From Silicimonas sp. (GTDB lineage: Bacteria > Pseudomonadota > Alphaproteobacteria > Rhodobacterales > Rhodobacteraceae): 47,750 bases of DNA. Where the stretch lies: contig JABDJO010000046.1 in the NCBI GenBank assembly GCA_013002465.1, positions 1-47,750 on the forward strand, given 5' to 3'. The translations under genes and the position numbers were made by a program. Numbering within the stretch: position 1 is the stretch's first letter; every line of letters begins with the position of its first letter. Under the pieces are notes generated by a model. That model was not told the origin of the DNA. It was given only the letters and a program-made list of their open reading frames with translations, and made no database searches. Of this stretch, positions 1 to 8,233 are shown piece after piece.

Positions 1-917
1 GGCTCTGACCCATAGTTGCATTCGAAATAGCGGTGATGAAGCTGGTGATGGAACGACCCCGCCTTGATCGCCTCCTTGTCCCTGACAAGCAATTTGTCAA
101 AGCCCGAATGCGAATAAATGGCGCCGAGATTGAGCGCGAACATATGAAAGATGACGTGGATCGGGTGCGATGGCAGCACGAAGTGAATGAGAATGCCCGA
201 GTAATAGATTGCATGCTCGACCGGGTGCATGGCCAGTCCTGACCAGGGGCCGACGTTGATGTTACGATGGTGCAAGTGGTGTACATTTTTGAACAGCCAC
301 GGAATGTGGATCAGTCGGTGGATCCAATAGAAATGGAATGACTGCCAGAATCGAATGACAAAGAAGAATAAGATGAACCAGACCGGCGACACACCGAACG
401 ATTGAACGGTTGGCACCCAGCCATTTGCGGCCACCCAAAAGTAAAGGATCATCCAGGCTGACCAGATCGGCACGCCTGATGCAAGGGTCCAGAACACATT
501 ATCCCAAACCTGGTTTCCGAAGGTGAAGCGCCGACTTTTTTCCATTGGGCGCGCATCGAACTTCAAACGGGTTTCCTGACCGGCAATGATATAAAGATAG
601 GTGTGCATGGCTCCGGCCAGGATCAGGACCGCGCCAAAGTTGATCGCGAATATCTGTGCGGCCCAGCCCCAAGACAAATGCTGCATCGTTGCGATTGACG
701 GCCAGAGAAATGCGAAGGCAACAATCGCGAATACCATGTGGCTGACCGGTGGGGTGAGTTTCAGCCATGTTCCAAACAACCAGGCCAGCGCAGCCTTTGG
801 CCTTGGCGGCATATCAAAGACCGGCGACATCGAAATCGGCAGGGCCGGGTGAAAGTTCCATTCGCGGGATTTGCCTGCCGGCTCAAAGCTTGATGCAGTT
901 TCATCCGCCTTCGACAT
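1..917 (-). CDS. Sterol desaturase / fatty acid hydroxylase family membrane protein (3' end cut by window)
   Basis: The reverse strand is open from an ATG at 917 to the window edge (about 305 codons), with GAGGAG about ten bases upstream, so the C-terminus is missing. Three histidine clusters of the di-iron membrane hydroxylase family are visible: HRLIH, HHLHH in NVHHLHHRN, and HHQLHHRYFE near the window edge. Hydrophobic stretches separate them, including one before the first His box. Family members use a non-haem di-iron centre and O2 to hydroxylate or desaturate sterols, fatty acids, carotenoids or similar lipids in the membrane. The substrate cannot be told from this. It lies 204 bases downstream of the FAD oxidoreductase on the same strand; whether they share a transcript is unclear. 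Family membership is firm; function is open. Confidence 0.85.
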   Translation of the reverse strand, partial: MSKADETASSFEPAGKSREWNFHPALPISMSPVFDMPPRPKAALAWLFGTWLKLTPPVSHMVFAIVAFAFLWPSIATMQHLSWGWAAQIFAINFGAVLILAGAMHTYLYIIAGQETRLKFDARPMEKSRRFTFGNQVWDNVFWTLASGVPIWSAWMILYFWVAANGWVPTVQSFGVSPVWFILFFFVIRFWQSFHFYWIHRLIHIPWLFKNVHHLHHRNINVGPWSGLAMHPVEHAIYYSGILIHFVLPSHPIHVIFHMFALNLGAIYSHSGFDKLLVRDKEAIKAGSFHHQLHHRYFECNYGSE

Positions 918-1121
918 AATCTGGAACTCCTCTCAAAGTGTTTCCCTCGAAACAGGCGTCAACGTTAGTTCAGGGTTGGGATTCAGGCTCCACCGAGATT
1001 GCGACGCCGCGCGCATCCTGCCGGACGGGTCTAGGATCGCCATCAGAAAATTTCGTCAAGGTTGTCACGGTCTTCCTGCTTTCGGTCATTGGACGCGCCG
1101 CGTCTTGTGCTTTCGGTTTTC

Positions 1122-2423
1122 TCAAACGCCATTTGTCATAGAGTCAAACCTGTCCTTCAGGGTCATGGCAGGCGCGGCCAGGGGCACTAGTCTGCTAGTG
1201 ATTCCATGGAAAGGAATTGGCTTTACCGGCAGGATCGGAAATGGAAGCTCGTCCGTCGTTGTACCCAACAATTTTGCCGACAGCGCGCGCCCCATGACGG
1301 AAGTCATGGCAATTCCGCGCCCGCTGAAGCCTATCCCTGCCAGCAGACCCGGCGCAGGTTCGTGCAGATGCGGCATCATCTCGGGCGTCACGGCAATTCG
1401 ACCGGCCCACTTCCGTTCGATCGGCACATCCGCAATCTGTGGGAATACGGTTTTCAGTCCGCGTTTCGCTCGGCCGAATCCACCAAAAGCATCGACATTG
1501 TCGCTGCTTCCGACACACCCAAAGATCAACCGGCCGTCGCGATCGTATCTTGCGAAATAAATCGCAAGTCGCGAGTCCGATATTGTGACCTTGCCCGGTA
1601 AGATTTCCTGCTGCTGCACCGCGTCAAGCGGCTTTGTCGCCAGCACAATGCTAACCAATGGATGGAAGGTTTGGTGCAACCCTTGCCACAACCCGTTAGA
1701 GTAGGCATTCGTCGTCAAGACGACATTCTCGGCCGTGATTTCACCTGAACCGGAGCGCGCGCGCCACTTGCCATCGACGCGTTCCAACCCTGTGATTGGC
1801 GTTCTCTCAAAAACGCTGGCGCCGCGGGCAATCGCCGCGCGCGCGTACCCGCGCGTCAACGACAAAGGTTGGACATGTCCCCCTGCGGAATGGCGCAGTG
1901 CGAAGGAATAGGCAGGTGATCCGGTGGCCTCCTGAACCGCCCTCCCCTCCAGCTCTTCAATGTCCAAGCCGACTTCTGCCCATGATCTTCCCAAGGTTCT
2001 CATGTTCTTCCGGGCTTTTTTTGTGTGGGCGGCCTGGATCCAACCAGCCTGAACTGCGTCGCAATCAATGCCAAACCGCTTGATATCCGAAAACAGGTCC
2101 TCAGCAGCGGTGAGCGTCGTTTTGATAAGCGTCTCACCATGTGTCGCCCCAAGCATCTCAACTAGCTGTTGCGGGGTCTGTCTCCAGATCGGATTGCACT
2201 GGCCGCCACTTCGCCCAGAGGCACCCCAGCCGATTTCATGGCTGTCCACCAAGGCAACCGAAGTGCCTGCCTCGGCCAGACCGAGTGCCGTTCGGCATCC
2301 CGTCAATCCACCGCCAACAACAAGCACATCTACATCAAGCGTCTCGTCCAATTTCTGGCACTTTGGGCCAGCCTCGGCGGTGAGGGCCCAGTGGATTTCT
2401 TCTTTGATAGGTCTTTGGCTCAT
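1122..2423 (-). CDS. FAD-dependent amine/amino-acid oxidoreductase (DAO family)
   Basis: A 433-residue protein from the ATG at 2423; an in-frame GTG at 2462 would add 13 residues, and neither start has a strong ribosome site. Near the N-terminus VLVVGGGLTG is the Rossmann GxGxxG motif. It is followed by VALVD and GWGASGRSGGQ, typical of the DAO family that includes gamma-glutamylputrescine oxidase and D-amino-acid dehydrogenase. Near the C-terminus GIGFSGRGIAMT matches the second FAD contact. Such enzymes oxidise a C-N bond to an imine, passing electrons to O2 or a carrier. It is transcribed divergently from an iclR gene that precedes a taurine-type ABC importer, so it may oxidise the imported amine or amino-sulfonate. 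A relation to the large subunit of taurine dehydrogenase is conceivable, but no small subunit is seen. Confidence 0.85.
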   Translation of the reverse strand: MSQRPIKEEIHWALTAEAGPKCQKLDETLDVDVLVVGGGLTGCRTALGLAEAGTSVALVDSHEIGWGASGRSGGQCNPIWRQTPQQLVEMLGATHGETLIKTTLTAAEDLFSDIKRFGIDCDAVQAGWIQAAHTKKARKNMRTLGRSWAEVGLDIEELEGRAVQEATGSPAYSFALRHSAGGHVQPLSLTRGYARAAIARGASVFERTPITGLERVDGKWRARSGSGEITAENVVLTTNAYSNGLWQGLHQTFHPLVSIVLATKPLDAVQQQEILPGKVTISDSRLAIYFARYDRDGRLIFGCVGSSDNVDAFGGFGRAKRGLKTVFPQIADVPIERKWAGRIAVTPEMMPHLHEPAPGLLAGIGFSGRGIAMTSVMGRALSAKLLGTTTDELPFPILPVKPIPFHGITSRLVPLAAPAMTLKDRFDSMTNGV

Positions 2424-2626
2424 GGCGATCCGCAGTTTTGCAATGTGAAACTTTATTTTCACTTTAGAAAACTAAATCCAGAATCTCACTCCGTCAACTG
2501 GCATTGCCGCCAACCTAAACTTTGGTGCCATTTGACCCGAGGCTCTTTAGCGCTCTGATCGCGATGCCCACTCTTTGGATTTCTGCTTTTGCCCGAGACA
2601 CCAGGAACGCTCCTCTGGCCCGCATA

Positions 2627-2641
2627 TTTGTTTTGTGATAC
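2627..2641 (+). promoter_or_regulatory. Candidate IclR operator (copy 1)
   Basis: TTTGTTTTGTGATAC lies in the divergent region between the FAD oxidoreductase and iclR, about 100 bases before the iclR start. A near-identical 15-mer sits upstream of the transporter gene at 3643-3657 (12 of 15 positions identical; the three differences are pyrimidine-pyrimidine or purine-purine). The position suggests autoregulation and control of the divergent oxidoreductase. Assignment to this IclR is inferred from position only. Confidence 0.45.
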
Positions 2642-2739
2642 GGAAAAATTGTTTCATTGGGCGAGGCAATCTGCATACGTCTTCATGGTCCACTTCCGCG
2701 GAGTTAGCCGCACGCACAGAAAACGCCCAGGTCACACGC

Positions 2740-3522
2740 ATGAAAAGTTCCATTGTTCAGAAGGTGTTGACCCTCTTGACTGTGATCAGCGAGGCGCAAA
2801 AGCCTTTGACGTTTTCCGAGGTAGTCAAGAAAAGCGGGCTGAACAAAAGCACGATTCATCGTCTTTTGGCGATATGTACCGAAGAGAAAATGGTGCGCTA
2901 CGACCCCGAACACAAAGTCTATCTGCTGGGCCCCCGCGTGTTCGACCTGGTTAAATCCGCAAACAGCGGATTTGACATTCAAGCGATCGCATTGGACGAG
3001 ATGGTCCGGCTGTTCGACCTTTATGACGCGAACGTTACCCTTGGAATTCCCAGTGGACTTGAGGTGGTTTACTTGCGAATCCTTGAAGCCCCTCATTCCT
3101 TAGGCGGAGTTCAACGCCCCGGAATGCGCGAACCTGTTCACTGTTCGGCGTCAGGAAAAGCGCTTCTTGCCTTTCTTCCAGACAAAGTGATCGAGTCCAA
3201 GTTGAAGGATTACGAGTTCACGCGATTTACCAAGCGGACCATCACCGCTGCAAAGGGCTTTCGTGCCGAATTGGACGCTGTGAGGGAACGCGGCTATGCG
3301 ACAAACGACCGCGAGGAATACGACCACTTCCTAGGAATCTCTGCCCCCATTTTCGACTATGTTGGCGAAGCAATCGCAGTTCTCAATATCTGGTCGGTAT
3401 ATCCACAGCACACCATCGAAGATCTCCACGAATGGAGCGAGGATCTCAGATTGTCTGCTGATCGCGTGACCGACCTGATCGGAGGCACGGTGCCCGCAGA
3501 ACGCGAATCTGCGATCAACTAG
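2740..3522 (+). CDS. IclR-family transcriptional regulator
   Basis: 260 residues from ATG 2740, the usual IclR length; the reading frame is open 55 codons further upstream, but that part has no family character. The N-terminal winged helix (about residues 5-65) contains PLTFSEVVKKSGLNKSTIHR, the IclR-type helix-turn-helix. The C-terminal effector domain includes PVHCSASGKALLAF and YATNDREEYDHFLGISAPIF, family hallmarks. IclR proteins sense small carbon or nitrogen metabolites and repress or activate adjacent catabolic and transport genes. Placed between a divergent FAD oxidoreductase and a downstream ABC importer, it most likely controls both. Two similar motifs flank the gene (2627-2641 and 3643-3657). 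The effector is unknown. Confidence 0.9.
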   Translation: MKSSIVQKVLTLLTVISEAQKPLTFSEVVKKSGLNKSTIHRLLAICTEEKMVRYDPEHKVYLLGPRVFDLVKSANSGFDIQAIALDEMVRLFDLYDANVTLGIPSGLEVVYLRILEAPHSLGGVQRPGMREPVHCSASGKALLAFLPDKVIESKLKDYEFTRFTKRTITAAKGFRAELDAVRERGYATNDREEYDHFLGISAPIFDYVGEAIAVLNIWSVYPQHTIEDLHEWSEDLRLSADRVTDLIGGTVPAERESAIN

Positions 3523-3642
3523 GCCGGCCCGCCGCAGCAGCCGACGGGTTACGGCTCCGTATCCATTCCAGGAAATCTAATGCGGAACAATTTCTAGGGT
3601 CAAACCAGGACATTTGCCTTGGACTTCGGATAATGCACCAGA

Positions 3643-3665
3643 TTTGTTTCGCAATACAAAACAAA
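3643..3665 (+). promoter_or_regulatory. Candidate IclR operator (copy 2, with inverted repeat)
   Basis: TTTGTTTCGCAATAC (3643-3657) repeats the motif found upstream of iclR. Here TTTGTTT is also mirrored by AAACAAA at 3659-3665, a perfect 7-bp dyad with a 9-base spacer. A further partial copy on the opposite strand (TTCGCATACC, within about 3670-3686) lies just downstream. The cluster is 120-160 bases before the binding-protein start, suitable for regulating the importer. Confidence 0.45.
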
Positions 3666-3802
3666 AATTTTGGTATGCGAAGAAACCCTTTGCAAAAAGA
3701 CCCATTAGCTGTAAATGTCTCGTCGCTTGATAATGGGTTTGGCGGCAAAAAAGCATTCGCCAGAAGTTGAAAACCCAAGAAAGAACCAATGGGAGGATAT
3801 CA

Positions 3803-4771
3803 ATGATATCAATGGTTAAAAAAGCGGCCTTGGCGTCCGCCAGCGCAATGTTCTGCCTTGCCCCTGGAATCAGCCAGGCCGACGATGTGAACGTGGCATT
3901 CTTCTTGGAATGGGCCACACCGAACCTGATCGCGAAAACTGACGGGTCCTATGCCGACGCAATGGGCGTGGACGTGAACTGGGTGGACTTCACCACCGGC
4001 ACCGCCATGACCGAGGCCATGCTGGCCGGTGACATCGACATTTCGTATTCGCAAGGCCTGGCACCGTTCGTAACTGCCATTCAGCAGGGTGCGCCGCTGA
4101 AAATGATCGGCATCGCCGTGGTCTATGAAGCCAACGATTGCTTTGTCCATAACGGTCTGGGCATCGACGGTTCCAACGCTTCGGAGCTGGAGGGCAAGAC
4201 AGTTGCAGTTCCGCTGAACACGATGGCCGACTTCGCATTCCGCAGCTACATGTCCCACTACGGCGTCGATATCTCGACCATGAACATCGTTGACCAGGCT
4301 CCGCCCGATGGCGCGAAATCTCTGGCTGACGGCGCGGTTGACATGGCGTGCCTGTTCGGTGGAATCGCATCCGCAGCGGGCGCAGAGGTCGGGACACCGA
4401 TCATGACGTCGGCAGAAAAGGTCGAGGCCGGCATCGGATCGTTCGACGTGATTTCGGTCACCGAAAAGTTCGCAACCGAAAACCCCGAGCTAGTCAAAGC
4501 CTTCATGGAAGCGACCGAGGAAGCAAACAGCGGTTTCCAGGGCACTGACGAAGAGCACGCGAAGCTTGCAGAGGCTTCGGGCATGAGCGTGGAAAACAGC
4601 AGGACTCAGGTTTCCGGTTTCATCATTCCTTCGGCCGCCGAGCAGTTGGAAAAGTACTTTGGCGAAGGCGGTCTGGCTGCATCGGCTGCTGCTTCGCTGG
4701 GTCTTGTGTTCCAGGGCGACTCGGATGGGTCGATGATCGCAAAGACCATCGACGGTTCCTTCCTGGAATGA
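3803..4771 (+). CDS. ABC transporter substrate-binding protein, taurine/nitrate/sulfonate type
   Basis: 322 residues starting at ATG 3803, chosen because GGGAGG sits six bases upstream; an earlier in-frame start at 3767 lacks this. An N-terminal signal peptide (MVKKAALASASA... ending near ISQA-DD) directs export to the periplasm. The mature protein has the NMT1/TauA/SsuA organisation: FFLEWATPNLIAKTDG near the N-terminus, then DISYSQGLAPFVTAIQQG and a long C-terminal helical lobe. It captures the substrate and delivers it to the permease and ATPase encoded next. A hairpin terminator follows directly, which would let this gene be expressed above the membrane genes. Taurine, another sulfonate or a related amine is plausible, but the ligand cannot be read from the sequence. 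Confidence 0.88.
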   Translation: MISMVKKAALASASAMFCLAPGISQADDVNVAFFLEWATPNLIAKTDGSYADAMGVDVNWVDFTTGTAMTEAMLAGDIDISYSQGLAPFVTAIQQGAPLKMIGIAVVYEANDCFVHNGLGIDGSNASELEGKTVAVPLNTMADFAFRSYMSHYGVDISTMNIVDQAPPDGAKSLADGAVDMACLFGGIASAAGAEVGTPIMTSAEKVEAGIGSFDVISVTEKFATENPELVKAFMEATEEANSGFQGTDEEHAKLAEASGMSVENSRTQVSGFIIPSAAEQLEKYFGEGGLAASAAASLGLVFQGDSDGSMIAKTIDGSFLE

Positions 4772-4792
4772 TCTGATACACCAAAACCCAAT

Positions 4793-4816
4793 AAGGGGGC
4801 CAAGCGTGGCCCCCTT
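4793..4816 (+). terminator. Strong hairpin after the binding-protein gene
   Basis: A perfect 10-bp inverted repeat, AAGGGGGCCA / TGGCCCCCTT, with a four-base AGCG loop, 22 bases after the stop codon. There is only a short T tract (three T), so it may act as a partial terminator or a 3'-end stabiliser. In ABC operons such an element commonly keeps binding-protein mRNA more abundant than the downstream genes. Confidence 0.75.
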
Positions 4817-4928
4817 TACTCGATCAATCGTGCTGGACTCATGGTCGCGGATCATTGGACCTACTCGCTGACCGGCCTGTGACCGACCCTAAGCTCGCAA
4901 TTGCACCTTAATAGAAGCGGCGTGGACC

Positions 4929-5726
4929 ATGGCAGATCTCGTTTGCGAACACCTGAACATGACCTTTACCAACCCGCAAACCGGTGCGGCGGTCGAGGCG
5001 TTGAAGGACATCAACTTCAACTTGAAAAAGGGCGAGCTTTTGTCCGTCCTTGGGCCGTCAGGCTGCGGCAAAACCACGTTGCTGAACGTGATTGCCGGTT
5101 TCATCAATGCAACGGGCGGCTGTGCAAAACTGGGCGATCAGGTGATCGACGCGCCCGGTGTCGAACGTGGAATGGTGTTTCAACAAGGCGCATTGTTTGA
5201 ATGGCTGCCGGTTTCCAAAAACGTGGATTTCGGCCTGCGGATGAAGAAAAACAATGCTGCCGAAAATGCAAAGCTGGTTGAAAAGTGGCTGGATATCGTG
5301 GGCCTGCAGGGGTTCGGGGACACGCCGACCTATCAGCTTTCCGGCGGTATGCAGCAGCGCGTGGCCCTGGCCCGCTGCCTGATCAACGACCCCGAAGTGA
5401 TTCTGATGGATGAACCACTTGGCGCGCTTGACGCCCTGACACGGGAAAAGATGCAATCGCTGGTGCTTGAACTTTGGAAAGAGACCGGCAAGACCATCAT
5501 GATCATCACGCACTCCGTCGAAGAAGCGTTGCTTTTGGGCGAGCGATTGTTCGTCATGGCGCCCCGTCCGGGTCGTGTCCACAAGGAATACCGATTGCCC
5601 TTCGCCGAACGCGGCCTGAAGGAATCGCTTCGTGAAATCAAGCACGATCCCTATTTTTCCGAAGTGCGCGAAGAAATTCTGACTATGATCTGGGATATGG
5701 AAGAGGAGATCATGGGTCGTGTTTGA
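4929..5726 (+). CDS. ABC transporter ATP-binding protein, TauB/SsuB type
   Basis: 265 residues. Walker A is GPSGCGKTTLL (about residue 43 on), the Q-loop follows in MVFQQGALFEW, the signature is LSGGMQQRVALARCL and Walker B is VILMDEPLGALDALTR; the switch His is in ITHSVEEALLL. These are diagnostic of the nitrate/sulfonate/taurine importer ATPases. It would sit on the cytoplasmic face and power the permease encoded immediately downstream, whose start codon overlaps this gene's end by eight bases, indicating translational coupling. ATG 4929 has only a weak ribosome site. Confidence 0.92.
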   Translation: MADLVCEHLNMTFTNPQTGAAVEALKDINFNLKKGELLSVLGPSGCGKTTLLNVIAGFINATGGCAKLGDQVIDAPGVERGMVFQQGALFEWLPVSKNVDFGLRMKKNNAAENAKLVEKWLDIVGLQGFGDTPTYQLSGGMQQRVALARCLINDPEVILMDEPLGALDALTREKMQSLVLELWKETGKTIMIITHSVEEALLLGERLFVMAPRPGRVHKEYRLPFAERGLKESLREIKHDPYFSEVREEILTMIWDMEEEIMGRV

Positions 5727-7647
5727 ATGGCTTTCTGAAAACCGCGCCATTGTCGCCGCCGTCTTGATCATTGTCATGTTCGGCCTTTTCGTCTGGTCTA
5801 TCGTCGTGGGGCGGAAGCAGGCCAAGCTGAAAGCCAACGACGAGGTATTTGGCGACCCCGTCCGAACCAAGGGTGGTTGGTATTGGGCGGTGACCGGCGT
5901 TACGGCGTTGATGCTGGTTTGGTTCTATTATTCCTGGGGTATGGCCCGGGCCTATTTTCCGAACGCGGCCAACGAGATGTGCCAGATCGCAAAGCTTGAA
6001 GAGGCAGTTTCGCCTATCAAGGCCGCGCTGCCGATCGGGTCGCGCTACTACAAGTCGACATTGCTTGCGTCACGAAACTCGGACCAGTTAGAAGAGTTGC
6101 TGGTCCAACTGCCAGCCACTGTCTTTACTGACGGCGAAAAGACAGAACTTCAGGACCTGATCATTCAGATCCGCGCCCTGATCGCCAATTCGTCCAACCC
6201 GGAAAATCTCAATCAACAATCCAAGGACGAGCTTGTCGGCTTGTCCCAAAGGCTGAACGAGCTCAGTTCTTTCCTTGAGGCAGGTCCAGGCGACATGACG
6301 CCAAGTGCAGAAGCACTGGCGCAGCCGAGGTGGGGCACGACGTTTACCGAGATCCCGATCCTGCCGATTACTTCCAAGGGAATGCTATTTGATGCAGCTT
6401 CGGTCGAGGCGGCCGAGATTGCTGGCACATTCAACAAAGTTCGAAACCGTGTTCCTGAAAACGGCCGATTGATTGAAGATATCAAGGAACGGATCGAAGC
6501 CATTAAGGAAACCAATGCGTCGGGCAGCTTTGACGAGCAGGTGACAGCCGATCGCGAGGATTACGTCAAAGCCGTCGAACGGATCTTCAAGCGTCTGGAT
6601 GATGGCCTGATCTTTCCCGCAGCCGCATTGGCCGATGTAAACTCGGCCATAGCAGAACTGGATGACGCGTCACATGCGGCACAAGGCGGTCTGACAACAG
6701 CGGACGCGTTGTTATTCCCGGGCCCTGGCATCGTCAAATCGAAAACCCAATGCACCGAGCAGGGATCGGCCCGCTGGTTGCCCAAACCCACCGACGTGGT
6801 CGCAACATTCATGCGGCTTGCGAACCCGGACGTTGAAGACGGCGGCGGCTATCGCGGATTCCCGCTTTTGTGGTGGGATTGGTTGCCCGTGTCCAATGTC
6901 GTTGCGTTCTTTGTGCCCGATTGGATCGCTGACGCCTGGCCGGGCGAATACGCAAGCCATGGTCCCGACGGAACGATAACACCCAATTTCAAGGACAAGC
7001 TGCTGGCGTTCGCCCAAGGAGACGTCAATCTGGGACATGTCCCGATGTTGGACGGCCACATCTGGGATTCACTTTTCCGCGTCCTTGTCGCACTGGCGCT
7101 TGGAATATTCCTGGGCGTACCGCTTGGGCTGTTCATGGGGGTATCGCGGTTCTTCAAATCGTTCTTCGATCCGCTGATCGAGCTCTATCGCCCGGTGCCG
7201 CCGCTGGCTTGGGCACCGTTGATCCTGACCATTTTCGGCATTCAGGATGACGGCAAGATCTTCCTTCTGTTCATGGTGGCCTTCGCAATCATGGTCATCT
7301 CGGCACGGACCGGAGCGTCGGGCGTCCAACTCACGAAAATCCGGGCATCGCACTCGCTTGGCGCCACGGATCGGCAGATCATGTGGAATGTCATTTTGCC
7401 AAATGCGCTGCCCGAAATACTTACCGGTATTCGTATTGCCGTCGGGGTCTGCTGGGGTACGCTTGTCGCGGCCGAGATGCTGGCCGGGACAACCGGAGTT
7501 GGTTTCATCGAAAACATTGCCCGAACGGTGTCGGACTATGAGTTGATCTGGGTGACGATCCTGATCATGGGCGTGCTTGGTCTGATCTTTGACTTGATCA
7601 TGAGATGGATCATCCAGAAAACCATACCGTGGCGCGGGATGGGATAA
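5719..7647 (+). CDS. ABC transporter permease with a large N-terminal periplasmic extension
   Basis: 642 residues from a GTG at 5719 that overlaps the ATPase stop. The C-terminal part (about 447-642) is a normal TauC/SsuC-like binding-protein-dependent permease, with the EAA loop SLGATDRQIMWNVILPNALP. Ordinary family members are about 250-280 residues. Here about 380 residues are added: two membrane helices (about 11-31 and 53-76) joined by a positively charged loop, then a mostly hydrophilic, helix-rich region (about 77-350) with two cysteines (C88 and C345) that could form a disulfide. LPKPTDVVATFMRLA (about 354) resembles the usual start of TauC-type permeases, and an extra aromatic stretch (380-410) precedes the first core helix. 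By the positive-inside rule the extension faces the periplasm, where it could contact the binding protein or substrate. That role is inferred. Confidence 0.88.
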   Translation: MFEWLSENRAIVAAVLIIVMFGLFVWSIVVGRKQAKLKANDEVFGDPVRTKGGWYWAVTGVTALMLVWFYYSWGMARAYFPNAANEMCQIAKLEEAVSPIKAALPIGSRYYKSTLLASRNSDQLEELLVQLPATVFTDGEKTELQDLIIQIRALIANSSNPENLNQQSKDELVGLSQRLNELSSFLEAGPGDMTPSAEALAQPRWGTTFTEIPILPITSKGMLFDAASVEAAEIAGTFNKVRNRVPENGRLIEDIKERIEAIKETNASGSFDEQVTADREDYVKAVERIFKRLDDGLIFPAAALADVNSAIAELDDASHAAQGGLTTADALLFPGPGIVKSKTQCTEQGSARWLPKPTDVVATFMRLANPDVEDGGGYRGFPLLWWDWLPVSNVVAFFVPDWIADAWPGEYASHGPDGTITPNFKDKLLAFAQGDVNLGHVPMLDGHIWDSLFRVLVALALGIFLGVPLGLFMGVSRFFKSFFDPLIELYRPVPPLAWAPLILTIFGIQDDGKIFLLFMVAFAIMVISARTGASGVQLTKIRASHSLGATDRQIMWNVILPNALPEILTGIRIAVGVCWGTLVAAEMLAGTTGVGFIENIARTVSDYELIWVTILIMGVLGLIFDLIMRWIIQKTIPWRGMG

Positions 7648-7734
7648 ATCAAGCGGCTTTGCGTTCACCTGAAGCGAGCAAACCGGGATTTGAATAAAGT
7701 GTTCGGCCGATTCATTTTCTCGCTGAGAGGTCGG

Positions 7735-7757
7735 GCGCAATAAACGTTTGATTGCGC
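7735..7757. terminator. Possible bidirectional hairpin between convergent genes
   Basis: GCGCAAT and ATTGCGC form a perfect 7-bp inverted repeat around a nine-base loop, between the permease stop and the end of the oppositely oriented cueR. There is no clear T tract, so terminator function is only suggested by position. Confidence 0.3.
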
Positions 7758-7834
7758 GCCCACTCGGATAACCCATTCCGTTCCGTCACGTGCGGGACAT
7801 GATGTAGTGTCCCGGGCCCGGCTTGGGTGCGCCG

Positions 7835-8233
7835 TCAGTGCGTCAGTGGCGTGCTGCTCAGGTTTTCCAGGATCGGGCAGTCTGGACGATGGTCGCCTGA
7901 GCATTCTGCGATCAAGTGGGAAAGCGTGTCGCGCATGGCGTTCAGATCCACGATTTTCGCCTCGATCTGCGCAAGATGCTCGTTTGCAATGCGCTTGACG
8001 TCGGCGCTGGCGCGGGTCTGGTCTTCGTAAAGCGCGAGCAACGCGCGGCAGTCCTCGATCGTGAACCCCAAGGCCCTTGACCGACCCAGAAACGCAAGCT
8101 TGTGCAAATCCTTGTCAGCGAACGCACGATAGCCATTCTGGCCTCGTGTTGGCTTTATCAGACCGATTTCTTCATAATAGCGGATCGTTTTTACCGGAAG
8201 GCCCGAGCGGGCAGAAACATCACCGATATTCAT
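7835..8233 (-). CDS. cueR: Copper-responsive MerR-family regulator CueR
   Basis: 132 residues from ATG 8233, which has GAGGAG upstream; an in-frame start 13 codons earlier lies inside copA. The N-terminal helix-turn-helix reads [22 protein letters not shown] and is followed by the MerR dimerisation coiled coil. The C-terminal metal loop is CSGDHRPDC, a Cys-x7-Cys arrangement as in Cu(I)/Ag(I)-sensing CueR. The start codon overlaps the stop of copA, so sensor and pump are made from one message. Its operator is recognisable at the copA promoter (10796-10826), giving an autoregulated circuit in which Cu(I)-loaded CueR twists the long spacer to activate transcription. Confidence 0.93.
   Translation of the reverse strand: MNIGDVSARSGLPVKTIRYYEEIGLIKPTRGQNGYRAFADKDLHKLAFLGRSRALGFTIEDCRALLALYEDQTRASADVKRIANEHLAQIEAKIVDLNAMRDTLSHLIAECSGDHRPDCPILENLSSTPLTH

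Noticed and set aside
1186-1202. CACTAGTCTGCTAGTG resembling the CTAG-containing sites near the gntR gene
   Set aside because: It lies inside the FAD oxidoreductase coding sequence, shares only the CTAG ends, and is not near a promoter of the alginate locus.
871-1560. A 229-codon plus-strand frame over the end of the FAD oxidoreductase gene
   Set aside because: It is antisense to a well-supported gene, has no family features and no ribosome site.
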